Positions 8,968 to 20,061 of a stretch of DNA of 64,000 bases are shown here, piece after piece. Within the stretch, counting starts at the first letter, position 1, and each line of letters opens with the position of its first letter. The notes below the pieces were generated by a model, which was not told the origin of the DNA, did no database searches, and was given only the letters and a program-made list of their open reading frames with translations. This DNA comes from Vreelandella azerica (GTDB lineage Bacteria > Pseudomonadota > Gammaproteobacteria > Pseudomonadales > Halomonadaceae). Location: the NCBI RefSeq assembly GCF_013112225.1, contig NZ_JABFHI010000001.1, forward strand, positions 310,001 through 374,000. The letters are read 5' to 3'. The translations under genes and the position numbers were made by a program.

Positions 8968-10416
8968 ATGCCAAGATCTTCTGCCCACACCCAGCCAATG
9001 CCACGCTGTCGTTGGCTGAAACGTGCGTTGTTACCCACATTGGTAGCTGCTGCCTGGGGAGCGCCCGCATGGTCAGCTGACCTTTTGACCATTACTCAGG
9101 ATGCCATTAATAACAATGCGGCATTGTCATCGGCGCGCCTGGTAACACGCAGTACTGAAGCAGCCCGCGATGCTGCCGAGGGCGCATTGAAGCCTCAGGT
9201 GAGCGTCAGCGGAAGCCTTTCGCACAGCCGTCAGTATGAGAGCCAGACCAGCTTGCCAACAGCGGGCGTGGGTGGCGATGACAACGTCAACAGTGTCGGG
9301 CTATCCCTTGAAGCGACCCAAGCGCTGTTTGATGCCCTGAAGCGTCGTCAGGTTGAACAGGCTGAACGTCAGATTGATCAGCAGCTTTTTCAGCTGGCTG
9401 CCACCGAACAGCAGCTGCTGATTGATGTGGCGTCGGCGTATTTTGAAATTCTGCGCGCCTACGAGCTGCTCGATGCCCGACGTGCCCAGGAGCGCGCTAT
9501 CGGCCGCCAGCTGGAGCAGGCCAGGGAGCAGTTTGAAGTAGGCTTGATTGCGATTACTGAGGTGGAAGAAGCCAAGGCGGCGTTTGACCAGTCTCGCGCT
9601 GTACGGATTGCCGCCGATAGTGACCTCCAGGTTCGCTTTGAGGCGCTGGAGCGCTTGACCGGCCAGCGTTACGAAAGCATTGATGTGCTGAGTGAGGAAA
9701 TGCCGGTGGCCCTGCCGACTCCGGAAGATCGCAATTATTGGGTTGAACTGGCAATGGAAAATAATCCGCTGGTGCTGGCCAGCGAAGCCGGCGTTGCCCT
9801 CAGGCGTAGTAGCCTGGAAATCGCCAAGGCGCAGGAATCCCCCACTCTGAATGCGTTTGCCAACTACAACTATTCCGATAATGACCGCAGTGGAGCATCA
9901 GGCTACAACTCAGCCAGTGAAGTCGGGCTGCGGGTCAGTATGCCGCTTTACACCGGCGGCACCACAGAAGCGACCATTCAGGAAAATACCTTCCTGCTCG
10001 AATCCAGCCAGTATGATTTTGAAGACCAGCGCCGCGAAACCGTTCAGCAGATACGTTCGCGTTACACCCAGCTGAGCAATAATGTCTCAACGATTGAGGC
10101 GCGTCAGCAGGCGATCATATCCAATCAGAGTGCCCTGGATGCCACCCGTGCAGGCTATGAAGTGGGCACACGTAATATCGTTGACGTGCTGAATGCTGAG
10201 CAAAGTCTTTACAACGCGATTGCTGATTATGCCAGTGCCCGTTACGACTATGTAATCAACCTGCTGATTCTGCGACAGCAGGCCGGCACCCTCGACGTGG
10301 CGGCGCTTGAAGACGTCAACGAATGGTTGGGAGAAGAGCGGGTCGAGTTTACCTTGCCTGAAGATAACCTTGATAGTGTCACCAATATTGGAGAGCGTCC
10401 TCGGCGCAACGGCTGA
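8968..10416 (+). CDS. TolC-family outer membrane efflux protein
   Basis: An outer membrane channel of about 482 residues that provides the exit duct for the RND pump encoded downstream. The ATG at 8968 (MPRSSAHTQ) has a GAGGA site 8 bases upstream and is preferred to the ATG at 8941. A signal peptide ends near AWGAPAWSA. The rest is the repeated TolC coiled-coil/beta pattern, with LDARRAQERAIGRQLEQARE and QFEVGLIAITEVEEAKAAFD in repeat one, and the matching GYEVGTRNIVDVLNAEQSLY in repeat two. These GxRxxxDVLxAxxxLY signatures define TolC. An 83-base gap precedes the adaptor gene; TolC, adaptor and pump form one operon. Confidence 0.9.
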   Translation: MPRSSAHTQPMPRCRWLKRALLPTLVAAAWGAPAWSADLLTITQDAINNNAALSSARLVTRSTEAARDAAEGALKPQVSVSGSLSHSRQYESQTSLPTAGVGGDDNVNSVGLSLEATQALFDALKRRQVEQAERQIDQQLFQLAATEQQLLIDVASAYFEILRAYELLDARRAQERAIGRQLEQAREQFEVGLIAITEVEEAKAAFDQSRAVRIAADSDLQVRFEALERLTGQRYESIDVLSEEMPVALPTPEDRNYWVELAMENNPLVLASEAGVALRRSSLEIAKAQESPTLNAFANYNYSDNDRSGASGYNSASEVGLRVSMPLYTGGTTEATIQENTFLLESSQYDFEDQRRETVQQIRSRYTQLSNNVSTIEARQQAIISNQSALDATRAGYEVGTRNIVDVLNAEQSLYNAIADYASARYDYVINLLILRQQAGTLDVAALEDVNEWLGEERVEFTLPEDNLDSVTNIGERPRRNG

Positions 10417-10499
10417 TTCATGTCTACGGCATTTACATTCATGCGTGTATGATTATGGCCTGCATGTACCTATCCAGCGGATAAACGGAAATACTGTCC

Positions 10500-11732
10500 A
10501 TGAAGTTATTATCGAAGCAAGGCATGTTGGCAGCCCTGGTGATCGGGGCAGGCATCACGCTGAATGGCTTTCAACCCCAACCGGTGTTGGCGCAGTCAGG
10601 CGGAGGCCAGCAAGAGCGGCCGCCGCATGAAGTGGAAGTCACTGAGGTGCAGCGTCAGGACATTGATCTTGAGCGTTCCTACTCGTCATTGCTGCGCAGT
10701 GACAATGAAGTTGCCCTGGTAGCAAGGATCACTGGGGTTCTGCAGCAACGCCATTTCGAGCCTGGCCAGATGGTGGAAGAAGGCCAACGTCTTTATTCTA
10801 TTGAGCCGGATGTCTATCAGGCAACGGTCAATCAGCGTGAAGCAGATCTGCAGAGTGCCCGTGCCGAGCTTTCCCGAGCCCAGCGCGATGCTGAGCGCTT
10901 TGAACGGCTGCTGAGCCAGAATTCGGTCAGCCGTCAGCAGTATGATCAGGCGTTGGCTGAAATGCAGGTGGCAAGAGCCAGCGTGGCTCAGGCGGATGCC
11001 GCTCTGGCGCGTGCGCGGATTGACCTGGCTTATTCTGAGGTAAAGGCGCCCGTCGCTGGGATGATCAGCCTGAGCGAGGTTAACGTAGGTAATCTGGTCA
11101 CGCCGGGCACGGCGTTGACCACCATCACCCCGCTTGACCCGCTGGAAGTGCGTTTCCAGCTGCCTCAGCGAGATGCGTTTGAATTGCGTCGGCAGTTGAA
11201 TGATGGCACTCAGCTGGCCGATATCATGGTATTGCTGGATGTGCCCGGTAGTACAGAGCCTCTGGAAGGTCATATGGATTACCTTGGCTCTCGGGTGAGC
11301 CAGGGCACCAGCACGGTTCAGGCCAATGCCAATGTCGACAACCCGAATGGCCAAGTATTGCCTGGGCAATTTGTGCGGGTACGTATTGCTGGGCTGAAGC
11401 GTTATGGCGTTATCGCCGTGCCGGAAATTGCCATTACCCAGGGGCTGATGGGGCCACAAGTATTTGTTCTTGATGAGAATGATACGGCCCGTGCGCGCAC
11501 CATCGAGCTGGGCGAACTGGCAGGCCCATGGCAGGTAGTTGACGGTGGCCTGGCGTTAGGCGAGCGGGTTATTGTAGGTGACCCTGCTGGGATAGAACCG
11601 GGTCGCAAGATAGCCCCGCAGCCTTTTGACGGTAATGCTGCCAACCTGATGGACTCCAGTGAAGAACAGCAGGAAGGCCAGGGCGAAACTCAGCAAGGCG
11701 CGGCAGACGCGAGCGGAGATGACGCCTCATGA
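10500..11732 (+). CDS. RND efflux periplasmic adaptor (AcrA-like)
   Basis: A 410-residue membrane-fusion protein that links the pump to TolC. A signal peptide covers roughly residues 1-32 (ending VLAQSG; no lipobox Cys, so it is not an AcrA-type lipoprotein). Barrel/lipoyl halves flank an alpha-helical hairpin (about residues 105-170, QREADLQSARAELSRAQRDA). The conserved LAYSEVKAPVAGMIS follows, then a beta-barrel (LDPLEVRFQLPQ). The tail after residue 385 is low-complexity, acidic and Gln-rich. It overlaps the pump gene by 4 bases (ATGA), so translation is coupled. Confidence 0.9.
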   Translation: MKLLSKQGMLAALVIGAGITLNGFQPQPVLAQSGGGQQERPPHEVEVTEVQRQDIDLERSYSSLLRSDNEVALVARITGVLQQRHFEPGQMVEEGQRLYSIEPDVYQATVNQREADLQSARAELSRAQRDAERFERLLSQNSVSRQQYDQALAEMQVARASVAQADAALARARIDLAYSEVKAPVAGMISLSEVNVGNLVTPGTALTTITPLDPLEVRFQLPQRDAFELRRQLNDGTQLADIMVLLDVPGSTEPLEGHMDYLGSRVSQGTSTVQANANVDNPNGQVLPGQFVRVRIAGLKRYGVIAVPEIAITQGLMGPQVFVLDENDTARARTIELGELAGPWQVVDGGLALGERVIVGDPAGIEPGRKIAPQPFDGNAANLMDSSEEQQEGQGETQQGAADASGDDAS

Positions 11733-14700
11733 GTTTCTCCAACTTCTTTATTGCCCGGCCTATCTTTGCCACCGTGCTGGCGATCATCCTGACGCTGGTC
11801 GGTGTGGTCAGCATGCGGGTACTCCCTGTTGAGCAATATCCCAACGTTGTACCGCCTACCGTCTCAGTGAGCGCCCAGTTCCCTGGGGCGGATGCTGAAA
11901 CGGTGGCGCAAACCGTGGCGGCTCCGCTGGCAGAAGCGATCAACGGCGTTGAGGACATGCTCTATATGACGTCAACCAGCGCCGATAACGGTTCAATGTC
12001 ACTGAACGTTGCGTTTGATATCGGTACTTCTGGTGATATTAATACGATCAACGTCAATAATCGGGTTCAGGGGGCACTTTCCCGGCTTCCCGAGGCCGTG
12101 CAGTCTCAAGGGGTTAAGGTAGAGTTACGCTCCAGCTCGATTCTGATGCTGGTAGCGCTGATATCGCCAGATAACGACTACAGCCGCATTTTCATGCAGA
12201 ACTACGCGACCTTGAACATTCTGGATGAGCTGCGTCAGGTGTCTGGTGTGGGGAAGCCGAAGTGCTGGGTGGCGGTGAGTTTGCCATGCGCATCTGGATG
12301 GACCCCAATAAGCTGGCGCAATACGATCTGACACCGACAGAAGTGGCCAGTGCCATTCGCGCCCAGAACACAGAAGTCCCGGCTGGTAGTCTGGCGGCAA
12401 CGCCGCAAAGCGAGCCGCGCGCCTTTACCTATACGATTACTGCCGGTGGGCGTCTTAATAATGTGGATGACTTCCGCAATATTTTCTTGCGTACCAACCC
12501 AGACGGTTCAGCATTACGCCTTGATGATGTGGCGCGCATTGAGCTGGGGGCTTCCTTCTACGGGGTCAATGCCAAGTTGAATGGCGCGGGTATGACGCCG
12601 ATCATCATCAACCAGCAGCCGGGTGCTAATGCGCTGGAAACCGCTGAGGCAGTACGTAATACCATGGTGGAACTAAAAGAGCGCTTTCCGCCGGGGCTTG
12701 ATTATGTAGTGCCCTACGATACCACCCTGTTTATCGACGCCTCTGTCAATACGGTTGTTAAGGTCTTTATTGAAGCCTTCCTGATTGTTGGCGTTATCCT
12801 GTTTATCTTCCTGCAGAACTGGCGTTTTACTGTAATTGCCATGTCGGTGGTGCCGGTGGCGGTATTGGCGACCTTTGCTGGTTTCTACCTATTCGGTTTC
12901 TCGATCAACTTGTTGACGCTGTTTGCTCTTGTGCTATCCATCGGTATCGTGGTGGACGATGCGATTCTCGTGGTGGAAAACGTTGAGCGGGTACTGAGCG
13001 AAGATGAAGATATCACCGTTATGCAGGCGACAATCCGCGCCATGAAAGAGGTCGGGGGCCTGTCATCGCGACCTCCCTGATCATGGCGGCGGTTTTTGTG
13101 CCGGTGGCGTTTTTGGGCGGTTTTACCGGGCAGATCTACCAACAGTTCGCCCTGACAGTGGCTATTTCGGTTGCGTTCTCTGCGCTAATGGCGCTGACAT
13201 TTACGCCAGCACTTTCGGCAATTTTCATCAAGCACAAGCCCAAGAGTGAATCAAAGGTCATGCATTCGCTGGGCTTGCCGCTGCGCTTGTTTGACCGCCT
13301 GTTCGCAGCGCTTACTGCAGGCTATATGGCCATTGTTAAGGTGTTGGTGCGCTTTTGGGGGCTGGCGCTGTTGTTGACCGGGCTGGTGGTAGGCGGCTCC
13401 TGGTGGCTTTACCAGACCACGCCAACGTCATTGGTGCCAGAAACTGATCAGGGGTTGTGCTGGCGGCAGTGCAGCTGCCGGATTCAGCATCCCTTGAGCG
13501 TACGCAATCCTATATGGATGAGCTGAGTAGCCAGATCGAAGCCATTGACGGCGTGCGTTATTCCTCTGCGGTGGCGGGCTATGACATCCTTTCCAGTGCG
13601 GTGAACACCGCTCGCGGTATCATGTTTATCAATCTTGACCCATGGGAGGAGCGTTCGTTAACCGCGGAGGGGCTCGTAGGCAGGATCATGCAGCTAGGTG
13701 CCCAGATTCCTGGCGGCTCGGCGATGGCCTTCAATGTGCCACCCATCATGGGGCTTTCTACCACAGGAGGTTTTACGGGATATCTGCAGTCCTTCGGTGG
13801 CGCAAATTCCCAGGAGCTATTTAACGCCTCCATGAAAGTTATGCAGGCCGCTAACCAGCATCCAGCGCTTAACCGTGTGTTTACGACCTTCAACGTTAAT
13901 GTGCCGGGCTACCGGGCTGAAATTGATCAGCAGAAGGCGCTGAGTTACGGCGTTTCATTGCGGGATCTTAACGCCACCCTGTCGAATACCTTTGGCAATG
14001 GTTTTGTCAACTTTTTCAGCTATCAGAACCGCAACTTCCAGGTGTATCTGCAAAACGAAGATGAATACCGTAAAACGCCAGATGACCTGAGCCATGTCTA
14101 TGTGCGTGGAGGTAGTGGTGAGCGGATTCCGCTGTCGGAGTTTGTCACCCTGGAGCGCCAGGCCAAGCCCTCGGTGGTGTCGCGCTTTGGTGTTTATCTG
14201 GGTGCTCAGTTTCAGGGCGGCCCAGCGGAAGGGTATAGCTCTACCCAGGCTATTGAGGCCATGGAAGAAGTGGTTCGCGAGACTCTAGGCAACGAGTGGG
14301 GCATGGGTTGGACAGGTACCGCCTATCAGGAAAGTGAGCTGGGCAACACTGCCGCTATGGCAATCATCTTTGGCCTGATTATGGTGTTCCTGATCCTTGC
14401 CGCCCAGTACGAAAGCTGGTCGCTGCCCTTGGCAGTATTAACGGCCACTCCTTTTGCCTTCCTGGGTAGTGTGGGCGGTATTGTGTTGCGGGGTCTGGAT
14501 ATCAGTGTTTACGTGGAAATCGGTATATTGGTGGTCGTTGGGCTGGCAGCCAAAAATGCCATCCTGATTGTTGAATTTGCCGAGCTGCAGCGTAAAGAGC
14601 TGGGTAAGACCATTCGCGAAGCAGCGGTGAGTGCAGCAGAACTGCGTTTCCGCCCGATTGTCATGACGTCTCTGGCGTTCATCTTCGGCACCTTGCCGCT

Positions 14701-14884
14701 GGCGCTTGCTACCGGCGCCAGTGATGTCAGCAGTCACCATATCGGTACCACGGTGGCGGTGGGCATGGGGACAGTGGCGATTCTGGGCAGTATGTTCATT
14801 CCCAGTTTCTACGCCATGATTGCAAGCGTTGCGCAGTGGTTCAACGACAAGCGCCAGGGAAGTGGAAAAGCATCTCAGGCGTAA
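11729..14884 (+). CDS. RND multidrug efflux pump (AcrB/HAE1 family), three apparent frameshifts
   Basis: This inner-membrane proton/drug antiporter of about 1052 residues is read in four pieces. It breaks at about 12250 (GTGGGGAAG), 13053 (GTCGGGGGCC) and 13450 (CAGGGGTTG). In each case one extra G in the run restores the conserved protein: GVGEAEVLGGGEFAMRIWMD, then KEVGGPVIATSLIMAAVF, then ETDQGVVLAAVQLPDSASL. Landmarks are the N-terminus MSFSNFFIARPIFATVLA, the TM4 proton-relay aspartates in LVLSIGIVVDDAILVVENVE, and the C-terminal repeat GLAAKNAILIVEFA. It completes the tripartite system with the two genes upstream. Three independent breaks at G runs in an otherwise conserved gene point to sequence error, not decay. 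Confidence 0.9.
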
Positions 14885-14923
14885 GTGATATGCCGGTCTC
14901 TCCCTAAGAGACCTGAAGAACGC

Positions 14924-14949
14924 AAACACCGGCCTTTGAGCCGGTGTTT
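14924..14949 (+). terminator. Intrinsic terminator after the efflux operon
   Basis: A 10-bp perfect stem (AAACACCGGC with GCCGGTGTTT) around a 6-base loop, ending in a short T run. It lies between the convergent pump and TetR genes and could serve both. Confidence 0.8.
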
Positions 14950-14967
14950 TGCTATCTGATGGGGGTT

Positions 14968-15588
14968 TTATGTTTCGGCAGGCTGCATGAGCTTAAGCTG
15001 GGTTTCCATCAGGCGTGAGCCTTGCTGATAAATCGAGAAGGATTCATGGTTACGCAGCCAATGATGGAAGAGGCCGCTAAGCATGGCGTTCATGATATCG
15101 GCGGCGATCTCCGGGGCAAGGCCCTCGCGCAACTGCTGGTAGTTGGCGGCGCAGCGGAAATAGTCGACCAGAGCGCCACAGGCCTCTTCAGCCATTTCGT
15201 TCTGCATACTGATAGGATCAATATCGCCAAAGGTTTCGCAGTGATGAATGAGGATGGTATGTACGCGCCGATAGCGCGGCTGCTCCAGACGCTTAAAGCC
15301 GTTAAGACACGCCAGACGAATGGCTTCCAAAGGCTTTTTGGCCAGTTCAGGATCATCAAGTTCTTCTACCAGCCCCTGAAAGGGCAGGCGTACACGTTCT
15401 AGCATGGCGTTGAACAGGTCGGCCTTGTTCTTGAAGTGCCAGTAGACAGCTCCTCGAGTCATGCCTGCGTGGCGAGCGATCTGCTCCAGAGACGTACGGG
15501 CCACTCCGTGCTCAATGAACATGTCTTCGGCAGCATCCAGCAACATCTCACGTGTTGCGGCAGCCTCCTCTTTTGTTTTGCGTACCAT
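14968..15588 (-). CDS. acrR: TetR-family repressor, AcrR-like
   Basis: A 206-residue regulator from the ATG at 15588 (MVRKTKEEAAATREMLLDAA), closely matching the AcrR N-terminus. The helix-turn-helix is SLEQIARHAGMTRGAVYWHF followed by KNKADLF. The C-terminal ligand domain is variable, as usual. It lies convergent to and directly downstream of the pump gene, and a candidate operator with an AcrR half-site precedes the operon's tolC. I infer that it represses the efflux operon and is released by pump substrates. The frame is open 10 codons further upstream, but those residues are not conserved in the family. Confidence 0.85.
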   Translation of the reverse strand: MVRKTKEEAAATREMLLDAAEDMFIEHGVARTSLEQIARHAGMTRGAVYWHFKNKADLFNAMLERVRLPFQGLVEELDDPELAKKPLEAIRLACLNGFKRLEQPRYRRVHTILIHHCETFGDIDPISMQNEMAEEACGALVDYFRCAANYQQLREGLAPEIAADIMNAMLSGLFHHWLRNHESFSIYQQGSRLMETQLKLMQPAET

Positions 15589-15736
15589 AAAGCCAATATC
15601 CATGATGAGATCGGTCACTATTTTAACTGACTCATCAGGGTTTTACCCGCTGGGGGAACGTTCATTTTCTTCGCCAGGCAGCTCTTCAGGTGTAGTATAA
15701 ATAAAACACTGTTTTCATCGTCAAGGCAGATCTGAT

Positions 15737-16766
15737 ATGGCAAGAGCAGCTTTTACATTAGCCGGTAAGTCGGTGCAGCCTGGGCAGCGGTTGGAAATCG
15801 ACCTTCCCCTTGCCCGGCTGTATACCCACACTCAACTGCATATGCCGGTTGAAGTGGTTCATGGCCGCAAGGACGGCCCAGTATTGCTGGTGTGCGGGGG
15901 CATTCATGGCGATGAAATCAATGGCGTGGAAATTGTGCGTCGTTTGCTGCGTTCCAAGGCCATCAACAGCCTGCGGGGCACCCTGATTGCGGTTCCCGTG
16001 GTCAACGTCTTCGGCTTTTTACAGCAAACCCGTTACCTGCCTGACCGTCGTGATCTTAACCGCTGTTTTCCAGGCAGCGAGTCTGGCTCTCTAGGTGGGC
16101 GAATTGCCGCCTTGCTCAGGGAAGAGATTGTCGATTGCGCTCCACATCATTGATTTGCACACCGGTGCCATTCACCGCACCAACCTGCCGCAGATTCGTG
16201 CCCAGTTAAGTACCGGCAGTGAAACCCAGCAAATGGCCGATGCCTTTGGGGCGCCGGTGATTCTGAATGCGGAACTGCGCGAGGGCAGCCTGCGCCATTA
16301 CGCCCAGAATCGGGGAATTCCCGTGTTGACCTATGAAGCGGGTGAGGCGCTGCGCTTTGATGAATGGGCCATTGCCCCCGGGGTAAGAGGAGTGTTGAGA
16401 GTCATGCGCCGCCTGGGCATGCTGACAGGCGAGCAGCGCCGTCGGCGTCCTTCGCCTGCTGAGCTTGCCAATGGTTCAAGCTGGGCGCGGGCACCGATTG
16501 ACGGCATCCTGCGCCCCAAGGTGCGCCTGGGCGCCCGGGTGGCGAAAGGAGAAGTACTGGGCAAAGTAGCCGACCCCTTTGGTAACGACGAAGACGAAGT
16601 GCGCGCCGTGGCAGACGGCATTGTGATCGGCATGAGCCGCTTGCCGTTGGCCAACGAGGGTGAGGCGCTGTTTCATATTGCCCGTTTTGATGCCATCGAA
16701 GAGGCTGAAACCGCGATAGAGTCGTTCAACTCTTCGCTGGAGCCACCGCCGGATTCACTCTACTGA
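15737..16766 (+). CDS. Succinylglutamate desuccinylase/aspartoacylase family hydrolase, one apparent frameshift
   Basis: A zinc-dependent carboxypeptidase-fold deacylase of about 342 residues. The zinc site is visible as GGIHGDEINGVEIV (H and E) and IIDLHTGAIHRTN (second His). PDRRDLNRCFPG carries the substrate-binding Arg-Asn pair. The C-terminal half has a lipoyl-like barrel (ARVAKGEVLGKVADPFG). The frame breaks near 16133: removing one T from GATTGC gives EEIVDALHIIDLHTG and a single frame. This is the one clear insertion among the many deletions in this window. The substrate is unknown; the RimK-linked subgroup is a possibility. Its 3' end overlaps the convergent dusA by about 12 bases. 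Confidence 0.8.
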
Positions 16767-17808
16767 TGCAGGCTCAGCCACTTCTTCTGGCTCACGTACC
16801 AGGCTCAGGGCGTCATCAAAGATGCGTAAACCGGCGCCCTCCTGGTGGGCATGTTCAGACAGGTGGCGACGGAAGCGACGCCCGCCGGGGCAGCCCTGAA
16901 ACAGCCCCAGCAGGTGGCGGGTAATGTGATTCAGCTTGGCGCCTTCATCCAGGCGCGCCTGGATATAAGGACGAAACGCCTCAGCCGCAGCCAGACGGCT
17001 GCTGGCCGGGTCTGGTTGGCCATAAAAAGCGCTATCGACCTTGGCTAGCAGCCAGGGGTTCTGATAGGCCCTCTGCCGACCATGACGCTATCAACATGGG
17101 CAAGCTGGGCCTGACAGGCATCAAGCGTCTTGATGCCGCCATTGATGCCAATATGCAGCTCAGGGTGGCGTTGCTTCAAACGCTGGACGCGTGGGTAGTT
17201 CAGCGGCGGCACATCACGGTTCTGCTTGGGTGAAAGCCCCTGCAGCCAGGCCTTGCGGGCATGCACGATGAAGGTATCGCAACCCGCATCTGCCACCTGG
17301 TGAATAAAGTTCTCGAGGTCAGCATCCTCGTCCTGATCATCAATGCCGATACGACATTTCACCGTGATCGGAATGGACACTGCCGCCTGCATAGCCTTGA
17401 CCGCCGCCGCGACCTTTTCAGGGTGGCCCATCAGGCAGGCGCCAATTAGGTTGTTCTGCACCCGATCGCTGGGGCAACCCACATTCAGGTTAACCTCGTC
17501 ATAGCCCCAGGCTTCGGCAATCGCCGCGCATTCCGCCAGCTCACCGGCATCGCTACCCCCAACTGCAGAGCAATCGGGTGCTCAACCTCGCTGTAGCCCA
17601 GAAAACGCTCACGCGGTGAGCCATGCAAAATGGCCCCCGTCGTCACCATCTCGGTATATAGCAGTGCCTGACGGGTCAGAGTACGTGCGAATGCTCGGTA
17701 ATCTCGTGTGGTCCAATCCATCATAGGGGCCACAGAAAACGTTCTATCCAGCTCAGGGCGGGCGGTGCCAGACTTCATGCGGGTTTGCTGGGTTGCATTA
17801 TCAATCAT
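16755..17808 (-). CDS. dusA: tRNA-dihydrouridine synthase A, two apparent frameshifts
   Basis: DusA reduces uridines to dihydrouridine in the D-loop of tRNAs with FMN and NADPH. N-terminus: FSVAPMMDWTTRDYRAF, then LYTEMVTTGAI. The catalytic Cys lies in NVGCPSDRVQ, and VKCRIGIDDQ, DTFIVHARKAWLQG and GINGGI are the FMN/tRNA motifs. Two breaks, at the C5 run 17556-17560 and the CCC at 17069-17071 (plus-strand positions), each need one more C. Corrected, the product is 351 residues and ends SLVREPEEVAEPA. The 5' end lies about 100 bases from a dusA-type integrase gene, which makes this the attachment locus of the adjoining island. Confidence 0.9.
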
Positions 17809-17912
17809 AACTGTTCATATTTACAGTGATTAGGTGGCGTTTTACATGATTCGTTGGTATATATCGGGTACTTGAGCCGCTTTGGATTGGGTACATCAGA
17901 GAGGCAAGTAAG

Positions 17913-18793
17913 GCAACGATTCGCAAGCGCCGTAAAAAGGACAACAGTTTCTCATATCTGGTGCAAATTCGCATCGCGCGTACTGGTCAGGCTGACTACT
18001 CAGAGTCAAAAACATTCCCTAAAAAAGCGATGGCAGCAGAGTGGGCAAAGCGTCGCGAGCTTGAGTTATCCGCGCCTGGGGGTATTTTAGCTGCAAAATG
18101 GAAGGGCGTTACTTTACACGATGCTATTGAGCGTTACCTACATGAATTTGCAGATGGTGCAGGACGTAGCAAGCGGGCCACCATTGAGCAGTTGCAGCGC
18201 TTCCCTATCGTACGTGTCAAAATCACTGAGCTTAGCAGCGAGCAAATTATCGATCATGCGCAGGTACGCCGCCGTAGTGGTGTTAAGCCTTCAACAACAG
18301 CTCAAGATATCACTTGGCTGGGGATAATTCTGAAAACAGCGGTAGCAGCTTGGCGTATGCCGGTGGATCTCAATGAATTTGAATCGGCTAAGCTGCTTCT
18401 ACGTAGCAAAGGCCTGATTAGTCGCCCTGGTTCGCGGGACCGTCGGCCAACACTAGAAGAGATCAAGCAAGTACGCGCTTACTTCCAGCGCTCTCAGAAG
18501 ATCCGGCCGAGTGCGATCATCCCTATGGAAGACATTATGGACTTTGCGATTGCCTCAGCCCGTCGGCAAGAGGAGATAACGCGCCTTACTTGGGATGATC
18601 TGGACGAAGTAGCCATGACGTGCTGGGTACGCGATGCCAAGCACCCACGCCAGAAGATGGGCAATCACAAACGCTTTAAGCTTACCCATGAAGCGATGGT
18701 CATCATTCAAAGGCAGCCACGCAAGCAGGATGAACCTCGGATATTTCCCTATAGCGGTAAATCTACAGGTACTCGCTGGCGAGCAGCAACAGC
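17913..18793 (+). pseudogene. Tyrosine recombinase (dusA-type integrase), 3' end cut off by IS3
   Basis: The frame reads ATIRKRRKKDNSFSYLVQIR, a typical start of integrases that target dusA, followed by SKTFPKKAMAAEWAKRRE and a core-binding domain. Of the catalytic residues, the first Arg is in ASARRQEEITRLTWDDL and the beta-hairpin Lys in DAKHPRQKMGNHKRFKL. The H-x-x-R box and the nucleophilic Tyr are missing, because the IS3 copy starts at 18794. No ATG precedes the conserved N-terminus (the codon there is AAG), and the first GTG in frame is at 17961, inside the domain. The gene therefore seems dead at both ends. It lies next to the dusA 5' end, where this integrase class sits in intact islands. 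Confidence 0.8.
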
Positions 18794-20061
18794 TGATCTT
18801 ACCCAGCAAAAGTGGACACTGGTTTAAGCGATCATTCGGGCTTCAAATGCCTCTGGGCTAATCATCCCAATAGCACTGTGCCGCCGTTGCTTGTTGTAGT
18901 CCAGTTCGATGTATTCAAACACCTGGCTCCTCATCACGTCTCGTGTTTTAAACTGCTCTCCGTAAATTGCTTCCACCTTGAGACTGTGGAAGAAGCTCTC
19001 TGCACAAGCATTATCATAACAGTTGCCTTTAGCGCTCATGCTGCACTTGAGCTCATGCCGCGTCAGCAGTGATTGGTAAAGCATGGAACAGTATTGACTG
19101 CCTCGATCAGAGTGGACGATCACGCCTTTGGGCATTTTGCGTTTCCATAGCGCCATCTGCAGGGCATCACAAACGAGGTCGGCCGTCATACGTTCGCTCA
19201 TTGCCCAACCAACCACTTTACGAGAGTAAAGATCAATGAGCACGGCCAGGTAAAGCCAGCCTTCGCCCGTCGCTAAATATGTGATGTCACCCACCCACTT
19301 TTGATTGGGAGCTGATGCCATGAAGTTTTGCTCTAGTAGATTTGGCGCCACTGGCAGCGAATGCCGAGAGTTCGTGGTGGCCTTAAACTTACGGGCTGCT
19401 TTAGCGCGCAAGCCTTGGCGCTGTAAGCTGGCAGCCATCGTCTTACGATTAATTGGCATTCCATCATCTCGCAGGTCTAGCGTTAATCTCGGGGCGCCTG
19501 AGCGTCCCTTACGTTGGTGATAAGCCTTGGCCACGCGCTGATCGATAATGGCTTGCTGGCTGCGTTTTGGAGACGTGGCCCCCTCGCGCTGCCGCCAAGC
19601 GTAGTAGCCGCTTCGAGCGACCCCAATAACATGGCACATACGTTGAACGCTGAAAGCCTGACGATGACGATGGATAAAGGCGTACTTCACTTCAGGCTCT
19701 TCGCGAAGTTCGGGACCGCCATCGGGACGCGGCCTTTTTGTGATGGCCAGCTCCTCATTGGCTTCGGCTAACTGTCGCTTCAGGCGAGCGTTTTCCTCTG
19801 CCAGTGACCGCTCTCGCCCGAGGTATCTTGTTGTTGCTGAACCTTAGAACGCCACTGATAAAGCTGACTCGAATGTATGCCCAGTTCACGAGCCGCTGCG
19901 GCGACGCCTATGCGATCAGCAAGCGCTAACGCTTCTTGCCGATAGGCATCTGAATAACGGGTATAAGATTTTTTCTTCATTGATGTCGTCGATCTTGCCA
20001 TGGTTCACCTCATCGTAGCGTATAACATTTTTGAGGTGTCTACTGTTACTGGGCAAGATCA
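18794..20061 (-). mobile_element. IS3-family element, copy 1 (inverted relative to copy 2)
   Basis: This 1268-bp element is bounded by TGATCTTACCCAGCAAAAG on the left and the related complement ending GGGCAAGATCA on the right. The two ends form imperfect inverted repeats of about 24 bp (GATCTT-R-CCCAG-Y-A core). It is nearly identical to the 1269-bp copy at 22593-23861 in the opposite orientation. I find no 3-4 bp target duplication at its flanks. It truncates the integrase gene on its left. Together the two copies bracket a restriction-modification system. Confidence 0.88.
18824..20001 (-). pseudogene. IS3-family transposase OrfAB, copy 1, one-base frameshift
   Basis: The N-terminal OrfA part ([20 protein letters not shown]) has the helix-turn-helix [20 protein letters not shown]. 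The OrfB part carries the DDE catalytic core: D in WVGDITYL, D in [12 protein letters not shown] in [14 protein letters not shown]. Near 19815-19822 this copy reads CGCCCGAGG where copy 2 has one more base (and T for C). That puts OrfA out of frame after QQQQDTS and ends it at an early stop. Apart from a few substitutions the two copies agree. This may be a true inactivating mutation or another undercall. Confidence 0.8.

Noticed and set aside
11729-14884. Programmed frameshifting in the RND pump
   Set aside because: Three breaks at G runs with no slippery heptamer or downstream structure, and the same kind of break in a dozen unrelated genes, fit sequence error better.
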